A stretch of 64,000 nucleotides of DNA from Microbacterium jejuense. GTDB lineage: Bacteria; Actinomycetota; Actinomycetes; Actinomycetales; Microbacteriaceae. Shown here piece after piece: positions 19,574 through 32,109 of the stretch. The position numbers and the translations under genes were made by a program. Each line of letters starts with the position of its first letter. Within the stretch, counting starts at the first letter, position 1. The notes below the pieces were generated by a model, which worked only from the letters and a program-made list of their open reading frames with translations, ran no database searches and had not been told where the DNA came from. Where the stretch lies: contig NZ_JAEUAW010000015.1 of assembly GCF_019511665.1 (NCBI RefSeq), positions 29,569-93,568 on the forward strand, in the 5' to 3' direction.

Positions 19574-21142
19574 ATGCGCGTCACGGGCCTCGGCCACGCC
19601 GGAATGTTCATCGAGACGGCGGGCGGCAGCATCCTCTGCGACCCGGTCATCGGTCCGACGTTCTTCGGATCCTGGTTCCCGTTCCCCGACAACCGGGGCC
19701 TCGACTGGGAGAAGTACGGCAACGCGGACTTCCTGTACGTGTCGCACCGCCACCGCGACCACTTCGATCCGGCCCTCATGGAGCGCGTGGTGCCGAAGGA
19801 CATCAAGGTGCTGCTGCCCGAGTACCCGACGGACGACCTCGAGCAGGACCTCCGCAGGCTCGGCTACGACAACATCGTCTACACGCAGGCCGGCGTGCCG
19901 CTGGAGTTCGGACCGCTGAAGCTCATGGTCACCCCTCTGCGCGCGCCCAGCGACGGCCCCATCGGCGACTCGTCGCTGAGCGTGGACGACGGCACGGCCA
20001 GCATCCTGAACCAGAACGACTCGCACCCGCTCGACCTCGAGAAGCTGATGGCGTTCTCGAAGCCGGACGTGTACTTCACGCAGGTGTCGGGCGCCATCTG
20101 GTGGCCCATGGTCTACGACCTGCCGCAGGACGCGAAGCAGAACTTCGCGAAGCTCAAGCGCGACGCGCAGAACAAGCGCGCGATGTACTACATCGAGAAG
20201 GTCGACGCCGAGCACGTCTTCCCGATGGCGGGGCCGCCGATGTTCCTGCGCGAGGAGCTGTTCCGCTACAACGGCCAGGGCCTCGACGGCGACGCCATCT
20301 TCACCGATCAGCGCGAGTTCCTCGCCCACATGCGCGAGCAGCGGCCCGACCAGAAGGGGTACGAGTTCCTGCCGGGCACGGTCGTCGACATCGCCGGCCG
20401 CGACGTCTCGATCACGCAGACTCTCTACACCCAGGCCGAGATCGACCGCATCTTCGACGACAAGTGGTCGTACCTCGCCGAGCAGCGCGACACCCGCCAG
20501 GATGAGATCCGTGCGGAGGAGGCATCCCGCGCCCCCGTGCTGCCGCCCGAAGAGATGCTGGCCGCGATCAAGGAGTGGTGGGAGCCGCTCCTGCGCCGCG
20601 CCCGCACGATCCGAAACGGCGTGGGCGGCAACGTGCGGTTCCGCATCGGCGACCTCGACATGGTCGTCGACTTCCCCAAGGCCAAGGTGCGCGAGTACGA
20701 CGGCGAGGAGTGCATCTACTGGTACACGATCCCCGCCGACCTCGTCTCGACGAACATCCGCGACCACGAGATCGACTGGTCGAACTCGATCTTCCTGTCG
20801 ATGCAGTTCGAGGTGGGGCGCAGCGGCAAATTCAACGAGTTCCTCACGACCTTCCTGAAGTGCCTGTCGCGCGACCGCATCGAGTACGTCGAGAACTGGT
20901 ACGCCGAGCAGACCGACCAGACCGAGGACGCGCAGCTCGGGGAGTGGACCGTGCAGCGCCGGTGCCCGCACCTGCGCGCGGACCTCACCAAGACCGGCAA
21001 GATCGAGGACGGCGTCCTCACGTGCTCGCTGCACGACTGGAAGTGGGACCTGGCCTCCGGCCGGTGCCTCACGAGCCAGGGGCACCCGATCCGCGCGTCG
21101 CAGGTGGAGGACGAGCGCACGACGGCCGCACCGGCCGCCTGA
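19574..21142 (+). CDS. Metallo-beta-lactamase-fold protein with C-terminal Rieske [2Fe-2S] domain
   Basis: A 522-aa cytoplasmic protein; no signal peptide is seen. Residues 1 to about 300 resemble UlaG-type MBL hydrolases, with the metal motif H58-x-H60-x-D62-H63 (SHRHRDHFD). Residues about 355-440 (RFRIGDLDMVVDFPKAKV, then LVSTNIRDHEIDWSNSIF) may be an SCP2-like lipid-binding domain, which is tentative. Residues 464-487 form a Rieske site, C464-x-H466 and C484-x2-H487. CMP-Neu5Ac hydroxylase combines the same two folds in the opposite order. I recall a conserved actinobacterial family of this size, but no established substrate. ATG 19574 has GAAAGGGAAGGG upstream. A strong terminator follows, so it is monocistronic. 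Confidence 0.87.
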   Translation: MRVTGLGHAGMFIETAGGSILCDPVIGPTFFGSWFPFPDNRGLDWEKYGNADFLYVSHRHRDHFDPALMERVVPKDIKVLLPEYPTDDLEQDLRRLGYDNIVYTQAGVPLEFGPLKLMVTPLRAPSDGPIGDSSLSVDDGTASILNQNDSHPLDLEKLMAFSKPDVYFTQVSGAIWWPMVYDLPQDAKQNFAKLKRDAQNKRAMYYIEKVDAEHVFPMAGPPMFLREELFRYNGQGLDGDAIFTDQREFLAHMREQRPDQKGYEFLPGTVVDIAGRDVSITQTLYTQAEIDRIFDDKWSYLAEQRDTRQDEIRAEEASRAPVLPPEEMLAAIKEWWEPLLRRARTIRNGVGGNVRFRIGDLDMVVDFPKAKVREYDGEECIYWYTIPADLVSTNIRDHEIDWSNSIFLSMQFEVGRSGKFNEFLTTFLKCLSRDRIEYVENWYAEQTDQTEDAQLGEWTVQRRCPHLRADLTKTGKIEDGVLTCSLHDWKWDLASGRCLTSQGHPIRASQVEDERTTAAPAA

Positions 21143-21164
21143 GACCCGCCTTTGTAGAGCTCAT

Positions 21165-21200
21165 ACAACGAAGCGCCCGCTCAGGCGGGCGCTTCGTTGT
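21165..21200 (+). terminator. Terminator hairpin after the MBL-Rieske gene
   Basis: A perfect 16-bp stem (ACAACGAAGCGCCCGC at 21165-21180, complement at 21185-21200) with loop TCAG. There is no strong T-run after it, as is usual in this genome type. Confidence 0.8.
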
Positions 21201-21303
21201 GCAGCGGCGCTGAATGTCGCCGGCGGCGTATCACCGAGCCGGGGGAGCGAGTCCTGATCACCGTGCCCGCCAGACGGGCGATCAGAACTCGAAGGAGTCC
21301 GTC

Positions 21304-21834
21304 ATGACCACCGTTCCCGTCCACGGCGCCGCCGGCGTCGTCGCACCGCCCGCCCGCCGCACGAGCCCGCTGCGCGCCGCCCTCGATCTCGAGGCCCGCG
21401 CGGAGGCCGCGGTCAAGGTCTTCCTCGAGCGCTGGAGCATCCCCGCGCTCCGGGTCGCCCTCGGCCTGGTCTTCCTCGTGTTCGGCGCGCTGAAGTTCTT
21501 CCCCGGCGTGAGCCCCATCGAAGCCCTCGTGGTCCGCACATGGGACGCTCTGTCGTTCGGGGTCGTCACCGGCTACCCGGCGATGGCCCTCACCGCGGCG
21601 ATGGAGTCCCTCGTGGGCCTCCTGCTCGTGATCGGCGTCTTCCAGCGGTTCGCACTCGCCCTGCTCGCCGTCACGTTCGTCGGCATCCTGTCGCCGCTGG
21701 CGTTCTTCACCGGCGACCTGTTCACCCCCGGCCCGACACTCACCGCGCAGTACATCCTCAAGGACATCGTGCTCGTGGCCGCCGCGATGGTCGTGGCATC
21801 CCGAGCGCTCCGCGCCGCGCCGGGGCAGAACTGA
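21304..21834 (+). CDS. DoxX-like small membrane protein
   Basis: A 176-aa membrane protein. After a basic soluble N-tail of about 45 residues, four hydrophobic segments are visible: IPALRVALGLVFLVFGALKF, then around MALTAAMESLVGLLLVIGVF, LALLAVTFVGILSPLAFF and IVLVAAAMVVASRAL. The pattern fits the DoxX/DoxD-like superfamily, whose members are often linked to redox or thiol metabolism. The exact role here is unknown. ATG 21304 has GAAGGAG upstream, and the gene lies alone between two terminators. Confidence 0.75.
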   Translation: MTTVPVHGAAGVVAPPARRTSPLRAALDLEARAEAAVKVFLERWSIPALRVALGLVFLVFGALKFFPGVSPIEALVVRTWDALSFGVVTGYPAMALTAAMESLVGLLLVIGVFQRFALALLAVTFVGILSPLAFFTGDLFTPGPTLTAQYILKDIVLVAAAMVVASRALRAAPGQN

Positions 21835-21844
21835 CCCGCACATC

Positions 21845-21881
21845 GGAGCCGGGGCGGATCGCGACGATCCGCCCCGGCTCC
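21845..21881 (+). terminator. Terminator hairpin after the DoxX-like gene
   Basis: A perfect 16-bp stem (GGAGCCGGGGCGGATC at 21845-21860, complement at 21866-21881) with loop GCGAC. It lies just before the pyr promoter. Confidence 0.8.
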
Positions 21882-21887
21882 GTGTCG

Positions 21888-21893
21888 TAGACT
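21888..21893 (+). promoter_or_regulatory. -10 element of the pyr operon
   Basis: TAGACT lies directly after the preceding terminator. Its expected start point near 21900 gives a leader of about 52 nt that carries the PyrR-binding hairpin. No clear -35 is seen. Confidence 0.6.
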
Positions 21894-21911
21894 GGTGGGC
21901 GATCACAGCAA

Positions 21912-21942
21912 CCTTTAACCCCGTCCTGTGAGGCGGAGAAGG
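21912..21942 (+). promoter_or_regulatory. PyrR-binding RNA hairpin in the pyr leader
   Basis: The leader contains CCTTTAA and then CCGTCCTGTGAGGCGG and AAGG. It can fold with a lower stem CCTT (21912-21915)/AAGG (21939-21942) and an upper stem CCG/CGG around TCCTGTGAGG. This matches the known PyrR-recognised core UCCNGNGAGG. The hairpin reaches the Shine-Dalgarno AGAAGGGAG before ATG 21952. PyrR with UMP or UTP therefore probably blocks translation initiation, as proposed for mycobacteria, rather than controlling an attenuator. No terminator follows it. Confidence 0.82.
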
Positions 21943-21951
21943 GAGCGGCGG

Positions 21952-22485
21952 ATGAGCACGCGCATCGTGCTGCATGAGGCCGACATCGCCCGGGCCCTGA
22001 CTCGGATCTCGCACGAGATCCTGGAGTCCAACAAGGGACCCGATGGCCTGGTCCTCCTCGGCATCCCCACTCGCGGCGTCACGCTCGCGAACCGCATCGG
22101 CGCGCTCGTCGCGCAGTTCGGCGGTGCCCCCGTCCCCATCGGGTCGCTCGACGTCACGATGTACCGCGACGACCTGCACCGCAATCCGACCCGCGCGCCC
22201 CAGCGCACGCACATCCCCGACGGCGGCATCGACGGCAAGGTCGTCGTCCTGGTCGACGACGTGCTGTTCTCGGGCCGCAGCATCCGCGCGGCCCTCGACG
22301 CCCTGCAGGACATCGGGCGTCCCGCCGCCGTGCGCCTGGCGACCCTCGTCGACCGCGGACACCGCGAGCTGCCGATCCGCCCGGACTTCGTCGGCAAGAA
22401 TCTGCCGAGCTCCCGGGAGGAGCGCGTCAACGTGCTGCTCACCGAGAACGACGGCAGCGACTCCGTGACGATCGAGGGGCGGTGA
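21952..22485 (+). CDS. pyrR: Bifunctional pyr operon regulator / uracil phosphoribosyltransferase
   Basis: A 177-aa type I phosphoribosyltransferase-fold RNA-binding regulator. The PRPP loop is [35 protein letters not shown] and [12 protein letters not shown] are family motifs. It binds pyr leader RNA when uridine nucleotides are high, and may have some UPRTase activity. A matching RNA hairpin lies directly upstream. It is the first gene of the pyr operon, followed by pyrB after 7 nt. ATG 21952 was chosen over the longer open frame because of GAGAAGGGAG. Confidence 0.96.
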   Translation: MSTRIVLHEADIARALTRISHEILESNKGPDGLVLLGIPTRGVTLANRIGALVAQFGGAPVPIGSLDVTMYRDDLHRNPTRAPQRTHIPDGGIDGKVVVLVDDVLFSGRSIRAALDALQDIGRPAAVRLATLVDRGHRELPIRPDFVGKNLPSSREERVNVLLTENDGSDSVTIEGR

Positions 22486-22492
22486 TCGGGGC

Positions 22493-23470
22493 ATGAGGCA
22501 TCTGCTCGACACCCAGACCCTCGCGCGCGAGGACGCGCTGCGCATCCTGGACGTCGCCGAAGACATGGCCGACACACAGCGCCGCGAGGTCAAGAAGCTC
22601 CCGACGCTGCGCGGCAAGACCGTCGTGAACCTCTTCTTCGAGGACTCGACCCGGACGCGCATCTCGTTCGAGGCGGCAGCCAAGCGCCTGTCGGCGGACG
22701 TCATCAACTTCTCGGCCAAGGGCTCGAGCGTCTCGAAGGGCGAGTCCCTGCAGGACACCGCTCAGACGCTGCAGGCGATGGGGGCGGATGCCGTCGTCAT
22801 CCGTCATGGAGCCTCCGGGGCGCCGCGCACGCTGGCCACGAGCGGCTGGATCAGCGCTGGTGTCGTCAACGCCGGCGACGGCACGCACGAGCACCCGACG
22901 CAGGCGCTGCTCGACGCGTTCACGATCCGCAAGCGCCGCTTCGCAGGCGACAGCCGCGGACGCGACCTCGCCGGTGTCACCGTGACGATCGTGGGCGACA
23001 TCCTGCACTCCCGCGTCGCCCGCTCGAACGTGTGGCTGCTGGACGCCCTGGGCGCCGAGGTGACGCTCGTCGCGCCCCCGACGCTCGTGCCGCAGGACGT
23101 GTCGGGCTGGCCCGTGCGCGTGCTGTACGACCTCGACGAGGCGATCGCCGCCGGCCCCGACGCCCTCATGATGCTGCGCATCCAGCTGGAGCGGATGAAC
23201 GCCGCCTACTTCCCGACCGAGCGCGAGTACTCGCGCCGCTGGGGACTCGACCCGCTTCGGCTGCGCGCGCTGGGCGCCGATAGCATTGTGATGCACCCCG
23301 GACCGATGAACCGGGGCCTGGAGATCTCCGCAGAAGCCGCGGATTCGCCGCGCTCGACCGTCCTCGAGCAGGTGACGAACGGCGTCTCGGTGCGCATGGC
23401 GGCGCTCTACCTGCTGCTGGCGGGTGCGGACGACCCGACGACCGAGATCGCGAAGGAGAACACCCGATGA
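22493..23470 (+). CDS. pyrB: Aspartate carbamoyltransferase, catalytic chain
   Basis: Condenses carbamoyl phosphate with aspartate, the first committed step of UMP synthesis. The product is 325 aa. The carbamoyl-phosphate motif is [18 protein letters not shown]; others are [31 protein letters not shown] and [12 protein letters not shown]. No regulatory PyrI gene is nearby, so control is probably only through PyrR. The stop overlaps the pyrC start (ATGA). Confidence 0.97.
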   Translation: MRHLLDTQTLAREDALRILDVAEDMADTQRREVKKLPTLRGKTVVNLFFEDSTRTRISFEAAAKRLSADVINFSAKGSSVSKGESLQDTAQTLQAMGADAVVIRHGASGAPRTLATSGWISAGVVNAGDGTHEHPTQALLDAFTIRKRRFAGDSRGRDLAGVTVTIVGDILHSRVARSNVWLLDALGAEVTLVAPPTLVPQDVSGWPVRVLYDLDEAIAAGPDALMMLRIQLERMNAAYFPTEREYSRRWGLDPLRLRALGADSIVMHPGPMNRGLEISAEAADSPRSTVLEQVTNGVSVRMAALYLLLAGADDPTTEIAKENTR

Positions 23471-24777
23471 GCGAGACCATCCTCTTCCGCGGAGCCCTGG
23501 TCGAAGGCACGACGGCGGCCGACGTCCTCGTCGACGGCGGCGTCATCGCCGAGATCGGCCCGGGCCTCAGCCGCGCGGGTGCCACCGTGGTCGACGCCGA
23601 CGGTCTGGTGCTGCTGCCGGGTCTGGTCGATCTGCACACGCACCTGCGCGAGCCCGGGTACGAGGCATCCGAGACCATCCTCACCGGATCGCGGGCGGCC
23701 GCGGCCGGCGGCTACAGCGCCGTGTTCGCGATGCCCAACACGTCGCCCGTCGCCGACACCGCCGGCGTCGTCGAGCAGGAGCTCGCACTGGGGGAGGCCG
23801 CCGGCTTCGTCACGGTGCAGCCCATCGGCGCCGTCACGGTCGGGCAGAAGGGCGAGCGCCTGGCCGAGCTCGGCGCCATGGCCGACTCCCGTGCCCGTGT
23901 GCGGGTCTTCAGCGACGACGGCTTCTGCGTGTGGGACCCGCTGATCATGCGGCGCGCACTGGAGTACGTGAAGGCGTTCGACGGCGTCATCGCGCAGCAC
24001 GCGCAGGACCCGCGCCTCACCGAGGGCGCCCAGATGAACGAGGGCGCCGTGTCGGCCGAGCTCGGCCTCGCCGGCTGGCCGGCGGTCGCCGAGGAGTCGA
24101 TCATCGCGCGGGACGTGCTCCTCGCCGAGCACGTCGGCTCGCGCCTGCACGTGTGCCACCTGTCGACGGCCGGCTCCGTCGACATCCTCCGGTGGGCCAA
24201 GAAGCGGGGCGTCAACGTCACCGCCGAGGTCACGCCGCACCACCTGCTCCTCACCGACGAGCTCGTGCGCGACTACGACGCGCGCTTCAAGGTCAACCCT
24301 CCGCTGCGCCGTGAGGAGGATGTGCTCGCCGTGCGCGAGGGCCTCGCCGACGGCACGATCGACATCGTCGCCACCGACCACGCACCGCACCCGGCCGAGG
24401 CCAAGGCGTGCGAGTGGCACGCGGCCGCCAACGGCATGGTGGGCCTGGAGAGCGCGCTGCGCGTCGTGCAGCAGGCGATGGTCGACACCGGCCTCATCAC
24501 GTGGGGTGACGTCGCGCGCATCATGTCGCGCGAGCCCGCGCGCATCGGCCGGCTCGCGGGGCACGGGACGCCGCTGACGGCCGGGCAGCCGGCATCCCTC
24601 GCCTTCTACGATCCCTCGCCGCGACGCACGTTCACGACCGACGACCTGCGCGGACGCAGCGTAAACTCGCCGTACCTCGGGCGCGAGCTCCCGGGCGACG
24701 TGCGGTGGACGCTGCACGCCGGCACCGTCACCGTCGCCGACGGCGCGGTCCTGAACGCCCCGGGGGTGCGCGCATGA
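23467..24777 (+). CDS. pyrC: Dihydroorotase
   Basis: Cyclises N-carbamoyl-aspartate to dihydroorotate. The product is 436 aa, a type I-like amidohydrolase. Metal-binding motifs are [26 protein letters not shown] and the catalytic Asp in ATDHAPH. It starts at ATG 23467, overlapping pyrB, and its stop overlaps the next start (ATGA). It is the third gene of the pyr operon. Confidence 0.97.
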   Translation: MSETILFRGALVEGTTAADVLVDGGVIAEIGPGLSRAGATVVDADGLVLLPGLVDLHTHLREPGYEASETILTGSRAAAAGGYSAVFAMPNTSPVADTAGVVEQELALGEAAGFVTVQPIGAVTVGQKGERLAELGAMADSRARVRVFSDDGFCVWDPLIMRRALEYVKAFDGVIAQHAQDPRLTEGAQMNEGAVSAELGLAGWPAVAEESIIARDVLLAEHVGSRLHVCHLSTAGSVDILRWAKKRGVNVTAEVTPHHLLLTDELVRDYDARFKVNPPLRREEDVLAVREGLADGTIDIVATDHAPHPAEAKACEWHAAANGMVGLESALRVVQQAMVDTGLITWGDVARIMSREPARIGRLAGHGTPLTAGQPASLAFYDPSPRRTFTTDDLRGRSVNSPYLGRELPGDVRWTLHAGTVTVADGAVLNAPGVRA

Positions 24778-25283
24778 CCCGCGAGGGGGCCCTGGCGATC
24801 ATGATCGCCGTCGCCGTCGGCCTGCTCGCCGCGCTGGCATGGGCATGGTGGCGACGAACACGGCGCGACGCGGCGCTCACGGCGCCGGTCGGCGAGATCC
24901 CGGGCGGCGCGCACGCCGTGGCCGAGTTCGCGGCGCTCTACGTCGCGACCACGCGGCACGGCGACCCGCTGGAGCGGCTCGCGATCGCGGGCCTCAGCTT
25001 CCGCTCCCGATCGGACGTGACCGTGACCGACGCCGGCGTCGCGCTGGACCTCACGGGCCAGCCCCGTGTGTTCCTCGCGGCGGACCGCATCGCCGACGTC
25101 GGCCAGTCGACAGTGGCGATCGACCGCGTCGTCGAACCCGACGGCCTCGTGCGCCTCGCCTGGCGCCTCGACGACGGCACCGTCGTCGACTCCTACCTTC
25201 GCCCCCAGGATGCCTCGGCCCGCGCCCTCGCGGACGCCGTGGCCGGCATCCTTCCCTCGACCCAGACGGGAACGAACGCATGA
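24774..25283 (+). CDS. Single-pass membrane protein of the pyr operon
   Basis: A 169-aa protein of unknown function. The N-terminal membrane segment ([20 protein letters not shown]) precedes WRRTRR, so the larger part is probably cytoplasmic. That part contains beta-rich sequence ([20 protein letters not shown]) resembling bacterial PH-like domains, which is tentative. A small membrane protein between pyrC and carA is a conserved actinobacterial position (the Rv1382 position in M. tuberculosis). It overlaps both neighbours by 4 nt and is surely co-translated with them. Confidence 0.82.
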   Translation: MTREGALAIMIAVAVGLLAALAWAWWRRTRRDAALTAPVGEIPGGAHAVAEFAALYVATTRHGDPLERLAIAGLSFRSRSDVTVTDAGVALDLTGQPRVFLAADRIADVGQSTVAIDRVVEPDGLVRLAWRLDDGTVVDSYLRPQDASARALADAVAGILPSTQTGTNA

Positions 25284-26429
25284 CCTCCCTCTTCCAGACC
25301 GCACCCGCCGTCCTCGTGCTCGAAGACGGCACCCGCCACGTCGGCCGCGCGTACGGCGCGCAGGGCACGACCCTCGGCGAGGTCGTCTTCGCCACCGGCA
25401 TGACCGGCTACCAGGAGACCCTCACCGACCCCTCGTACGCCGGCCAGATCGTGCTGCAGACCGCGCCGCACATCGGCAACACCGGCATGAACGACGAGGA
25501 TCCCGAGTCCCGACGCATCTGGGTGTCGGGCTACATCGTGCGCGACCCTTCGCGCGTGGTGTCGAACTGGCGTGCCGACGAGTCGCTCGACGACGCGCTC
25601 GTGAACGACGGCGTGGTGGGCATCAGCGGCATCGACACGCGCGCCGTGACGCGGCACATCCGGTCGGCCGGCAGCATGCGCGGCGGAATCTTCTCGGGCG
25701 AGGCCGCGGCCATCGACGCCGACGAGCAGCTGCGCCTCGTGCGCGAGGCGCCCGAGATGTCGGGGCAGAACCTGTCGGCCGAGGTGTCGGTCGCCGCGGC
25801 GCAGGTCACCCCGGCGACCGGCGAGCGCATCGGCAACCTCGCGGTGCTCGACCTCGGCGTCAAGCAGGCGACCGTCGACAACCTCGCCGCGCGCGGCTTC
25901 GACGTGCACGTGCTGCCCCAGGACGTCACGATCGACCAGATCCGCGCCATCGACCCCGTCGCGGTGTTCTACTCGAACGGCCCGGGCGACCCCGCCGCCT
26001 CCGGCGACCACGTCGACCTCCTGCGCGGCGTGCTCGACGACGGCCTGCCGTTCTTCGGCATCTGCTTCGGCAACCAGCTGCTCGGCCGCGCCCTGGGCCT
26101 CGGCACCTACAAGCTGCCGTTCGGTCACCGCGGCATCAACCAGCCCGTGCTCGACAAGTCCACCGGCCGCGTCGAGATCACCGCCCACAACCACGGCTTC
26201 GCCGTCGACGCGCCGCTGGACGGACAGTTCGACAGCCCGAACGGCTACGGCCGCGTCGAGGTCAGCCACGTCGGCCTCAACGACCAGGTGGTCGAGGGGC
26301 TGCGGGCGCTCGACATCCCCGCGTTCTCGGTGCAGTACCACCCCGAGGCGGCCGCGGGCCCGCACGACGCCAACTACCTGTTCGACCGCTTCCGCGACCT
26401 GGTCGTCGCGAACCTGGAGACCAAGAAGA

Positions 26430-26437
<8 letters not shown>
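25280..26437 (+). CDS. carA: Carbamoyl-phosphate synthase small subunit
   Basis: The glutaminase subunit that feeds ammonia to CarB. The product is 385 aa. The N-terminal CPSase domain shows [20 protein letters not shown]; the C-terminal class I glutamine amidotransferase shows [15 protein letters not shown] with the nucleophilic Cys, and [17 protein letters not shown] with catalytic His and Glu. ATG 25280 overlaps the upstream stop; the 3' end overlaps carB by 8 nt. It serves both pyrimidine and arginine synthesis. Confidence 0.97.
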
Positions 26438-29713
<3,276 letters not shown>

Positions 29714-29717
<4 letters not shown>

Positions 29718-30556
29718 CCACGTTCGCTCAGCGCGTCCGTGCGGCCTTCGCGTCGCACGGGCAGCTGTGCGTCGGCATCGACCCGCACCCGCATCTGCTG
29801 GCCGAGTGGGGGATGGATGCCTCAGCCGCCGCCGCCCGCGACTTCGGGCTGCGCGTGGTCGAGGCCGCCGCGGGGCGCGTCGGCATCGTGAAGCCGCAGG
29901 TGTCGTTCTTCGAGCGCTACGGGTCCGCGGGGTTCGCGGCGCTCGAGGACGTCCTCGCCGCGGCGCGGGACGCGGGCCTCGTGGTGATCGCCGACGCGAA
30001 GCGCGGCGACATCGGCACGACCATGGACGCCTACGCCGAGGCGTGGCTGACGCCCGGTTCGCCGCTGGAGGCCGACGCCATGACGGCCAGTCCGTACCTC
30101 GGCGTCGGCTCCCTCGACGGCACGTTCGCCCTTGCCGAGCGTCACGGCAAGGGCGTGCTCGTGCTCGCGGCGACGAGCAACCCCGAGGCTCTGCCGCTGC
30201 AGCGCGCCCTCGCGCCGACCGGCACCACCGTGTCGGCCGAGGTCGTGCGCGAGGTCTCCGCACGCAATGCGCGCACGACTCCGGAGGGGGAGTGGGCGTC
30301 GCTCGGCTTCGTCATCGGCGGCACGGTGGACTGGGAGGATGCCGGTCTGCGGCCCTTCTCGCCGGTCGCGCCGATCCTGGGTCCCGGCTTCGGTCATCAG
30401 GGCGCGCAGCCGCAGCACCTGGAGGAGACGTACGGCGCTCTCGCACCGGCCGTGATCGCGTCCGAGAGCCGCAGCATCCTCTCGGCCGGTCCCGACGCCG
30501 TCGCGGCGCGGATCGCCGAGCGTGCGGCGCTGTATGCCGCCGCAGCGCCGCGGTAA
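29714..30556 (+). CDS. pyrF: Orotidine 5'-phosphate decarboxylase, type 2
   Basis: Decarboxylates OMP to UMP. The product is 280 aa, the longer type 2 form typical of actinobacteria. Motifs are [24 protein letters not shown] and the catalytic [20 protein letters not shown]. It overlaps the carB stop (ATGA) and is the last pyr gene here. pyrD and pyrE are not in the window. The 150-odd bases after it contain no gene and no clear terminator. Confidence 0.97.
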
Positions 30557-30724
30557 ACGCTGTCCTCCGGCGGGTGCGTGCGGGAAGAATTCCCGCGCCA
30601 CGGAGTGGTTTCGTTCCGCCCGCCCCTGCGGTGATACCGTCGGAGGGCCGCGCACCCATAAGCCGGACCCGACCGGCTCGATGCGCGTATTCAGAGCTCG
30701 CCCATCTCAACCGTGGTGATTGAC

Positions 30725-31657
30725 ATGCCCGATTCACGCACCCCCGAAAATGGCGTTTCGCCACATACCCCCGCGCGGCCGCCCGAGGTCGACCGGGTGG
30801 CGGCATCCCGTCGCGCCGTCGCAGCGCGACGCGAACGCGCCGCCCTCAAGAAGGATGTCGCCATGCGCGTCATCACTCCGCAGGAGCTGCTGCGGCGTGC
30901 CCTGGCCGATCCGTCGTCGCCGGCGGGGGCGATGCGCGTCCCCGAGTTCTTGACCGCGATCCCCGCGATCGGCGAGGGCAAGCGCGACCGCATCCTGCAC
31001 GACCTCGAGATCTCGCCGGTAAAGCGTCTGGGCGGTCTCGGCTCGCGCCAGCGCGAAGAGCTGCGCGCGTTCCTCGATGCCCGCTGGCCCGAGCTCCAGC
31101 CGCGCGGCGGCCGCAGCCGCCTCGTCGTGCTCGCCGGCCCCACGGCCGTCGGCAAGGGAACGGTGGCCGCGTACATCAAGGAGCACCACCCCGAGATCAT
31201 GCTCTCGGTGTCGGCCACGACGCGCGCACCGCGTCCGGGCGAGGTCGACGGCGAGCACTACTTCTTCGTCGACGACGCCGAGTTCGACCGCATGATCGCC
31301 GACGGCGAGCTGCTCGAGCACGCCACGGTGCACAACGCCCATCGCTACGGCACGCCGCGCGGTCCGATCGAGAAGGCCCTGGCCGAAGGGCGCACGGTGC
31401 TGCTCGAGATCGACCTGCAGGGAGCCCGCCAGGTGCGCGACGCCGACCCGTCGGCGACCCTCGTCTTCCTGCTGCCGCCCAGCTGGGACGAGCTCGTGCA
31501 GCGCCTCGTCGGCCGCGGCACCGAGGACGCCCCAGAGCGCGCCCGCCGCCTGCGTACGGCCAAGACCGAGCTCGCCTCGCAGGGCGAGTTCGACTACCGC
31601 GTCGTCAACGACGACGTCGCCCGTGCCGCCGACGAGGTCGCCCGCCTCACGCGCTGA
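30725..31657 (+). CDS. gmk: Fusion of an actinobacterial IHF (aIHF/MihF-like) domain with guanylate kinase
   Basis: About 310 aa, against about 200 for ordinary guanylate kinase. Residues about 22-118 match the aIHF nucleoid protein family: AARRERAALKKDV, MRVPEFLTAIPAIGEGKRD and ISPVKRLGGLGSRQREEL, which hold the helix-two-turn-helix DNA-binding part. After a short linker, the Gmk domain has P-loop GPTAVGKGT (138-146), SATTRAPRPGEVDG and VLLEIDLQGARQV. In mycobacteria mihF and gmk are separate adjacent genes. The start is uncertain: ATG 30725, or GTG 30713 or 30716. There is no frameshift in the fused frame. Confidence 0.92.
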   Translation: MPDSRTPENGVSPHTPARPPEVDRVAASRRAVAARRERAALKKDVAMRVITPQELLRRALADPSSPAGAMRVPEFLTAIPAIGEGKRDRILHDLEISPVKRLGGLGSRQREELRAFLDARWPELQPRGGRSRLVVLAGPTAVGKGTVAAYIKEHHPEIMLSVSATTRAPRPGEVDGEHYFFVDDAEFDRMIADGELLEHATVHNAHRYGTPRGPIEKALAEGRTVLLEIDLQGARQVRDADPSATLVFLLPPSWDELVQRLVGRGTEDAPERARRLRTAKTELASQGEFDYRVVNDDVARAADEVARLTR

Positions 31658-31693
31658 TCCGCGCAGGGTGAAGCGCCTGCGGCGCCGACCGGG

Positions 31694-31699
31694 TAGACT
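31694..31699 (+). promoter_or_regulatory. -10 element of rpoZ
   Basis: TAGACT lies 62 nt before the rpoZ start in the gap after gmk. A strong AGGAGG follows at 31751-31756. Confidence 0.55.
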
Positions 31700-31761
31700 G
31701 GTCGGATGCGTCCGCGCGCGGCTTGCGCGCGCCCAAGACACCGTCAGACCAGGAGGTTCCC

Positions 31762-32016
31762 ATGGCCGGAACGAACCAGGGCATCATCGAGCCCCCCATC
31801 GACAGCCTGCTCGAGAAGGTCGACTCGAAGTACCAGCTCGTGATCTTCGCGTCCAAGCGCGCGCGCCAGATCAACGACTACTACTCCGACCTGCACGAGG
31901 GCAACCTCTTCGACAACGTGGGGCCGCTCGTCGACTCGACCGTCGAGGACAAGCCGCTGACGATCGCGATGCACGAGATCCACGAGGACAAGCTGCGCCT
32001 GCGCCGCGCGGAGTAA
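31762..32016 (+). CDS. rpoZ: RNA polymerase omega subunit
   Basis: An 84-aa subunit that assists beta' folding and RNA polymerase assembly. It shows the conserved [18 protein letters not shown] and [20 protein letters not shown] 31762 has a consensus AGGAGG 5 nt upstream; the frame is open a further 13 codons. In many actinobacteria coaBC lies between rpoZ and metK, but here metK follows directly after 93 nt. Confidence 0.95.
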   Translation: MAGTNQGIIEPPIDSLLEKVDSKYQLVIFASKRARQINDYYSDLHEGNLFDNVGPLVDSTVEDKPLTIAMHEIHEDKLRLRRAE

Positions 32017-32032
32017 TCCCCGTTACGACCGA

Positions 32033-32072
32033 TATGCCCCCGAGGACGGCGATGTCCGGCCTCGGGGGCATA
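32033..32072 (+). promoter_or_regulatory. Hairpin between rpoZ and metK, overlapping a possible metK -10
   Basis: A perfect 13-bp stem (TATGCCCCCGAGG at 32033-32045, complement at 32060-32072) with a 14-nt loop lies 17 nt after the rpoZ stop. It could terminate rpoZ. Its 3' arm contains CATACT (32069-32074), which fits a -10 for metK, so the arm may serve both roles. I see no match to a known SAM riboswitch. Confidence 0.5.
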
Positions 32073-32109
32073 CTGGTGTCCGCCCCGGACCACGACTACT
32101 GGAGTATCG

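Noticed and set aside
32017..32109. SAM riboswitch upstream of metK
   Set aside because: The 93-bp gap has one simple hairpin but none of the conserved core of known SAM riboswitch classes that I can recognise.
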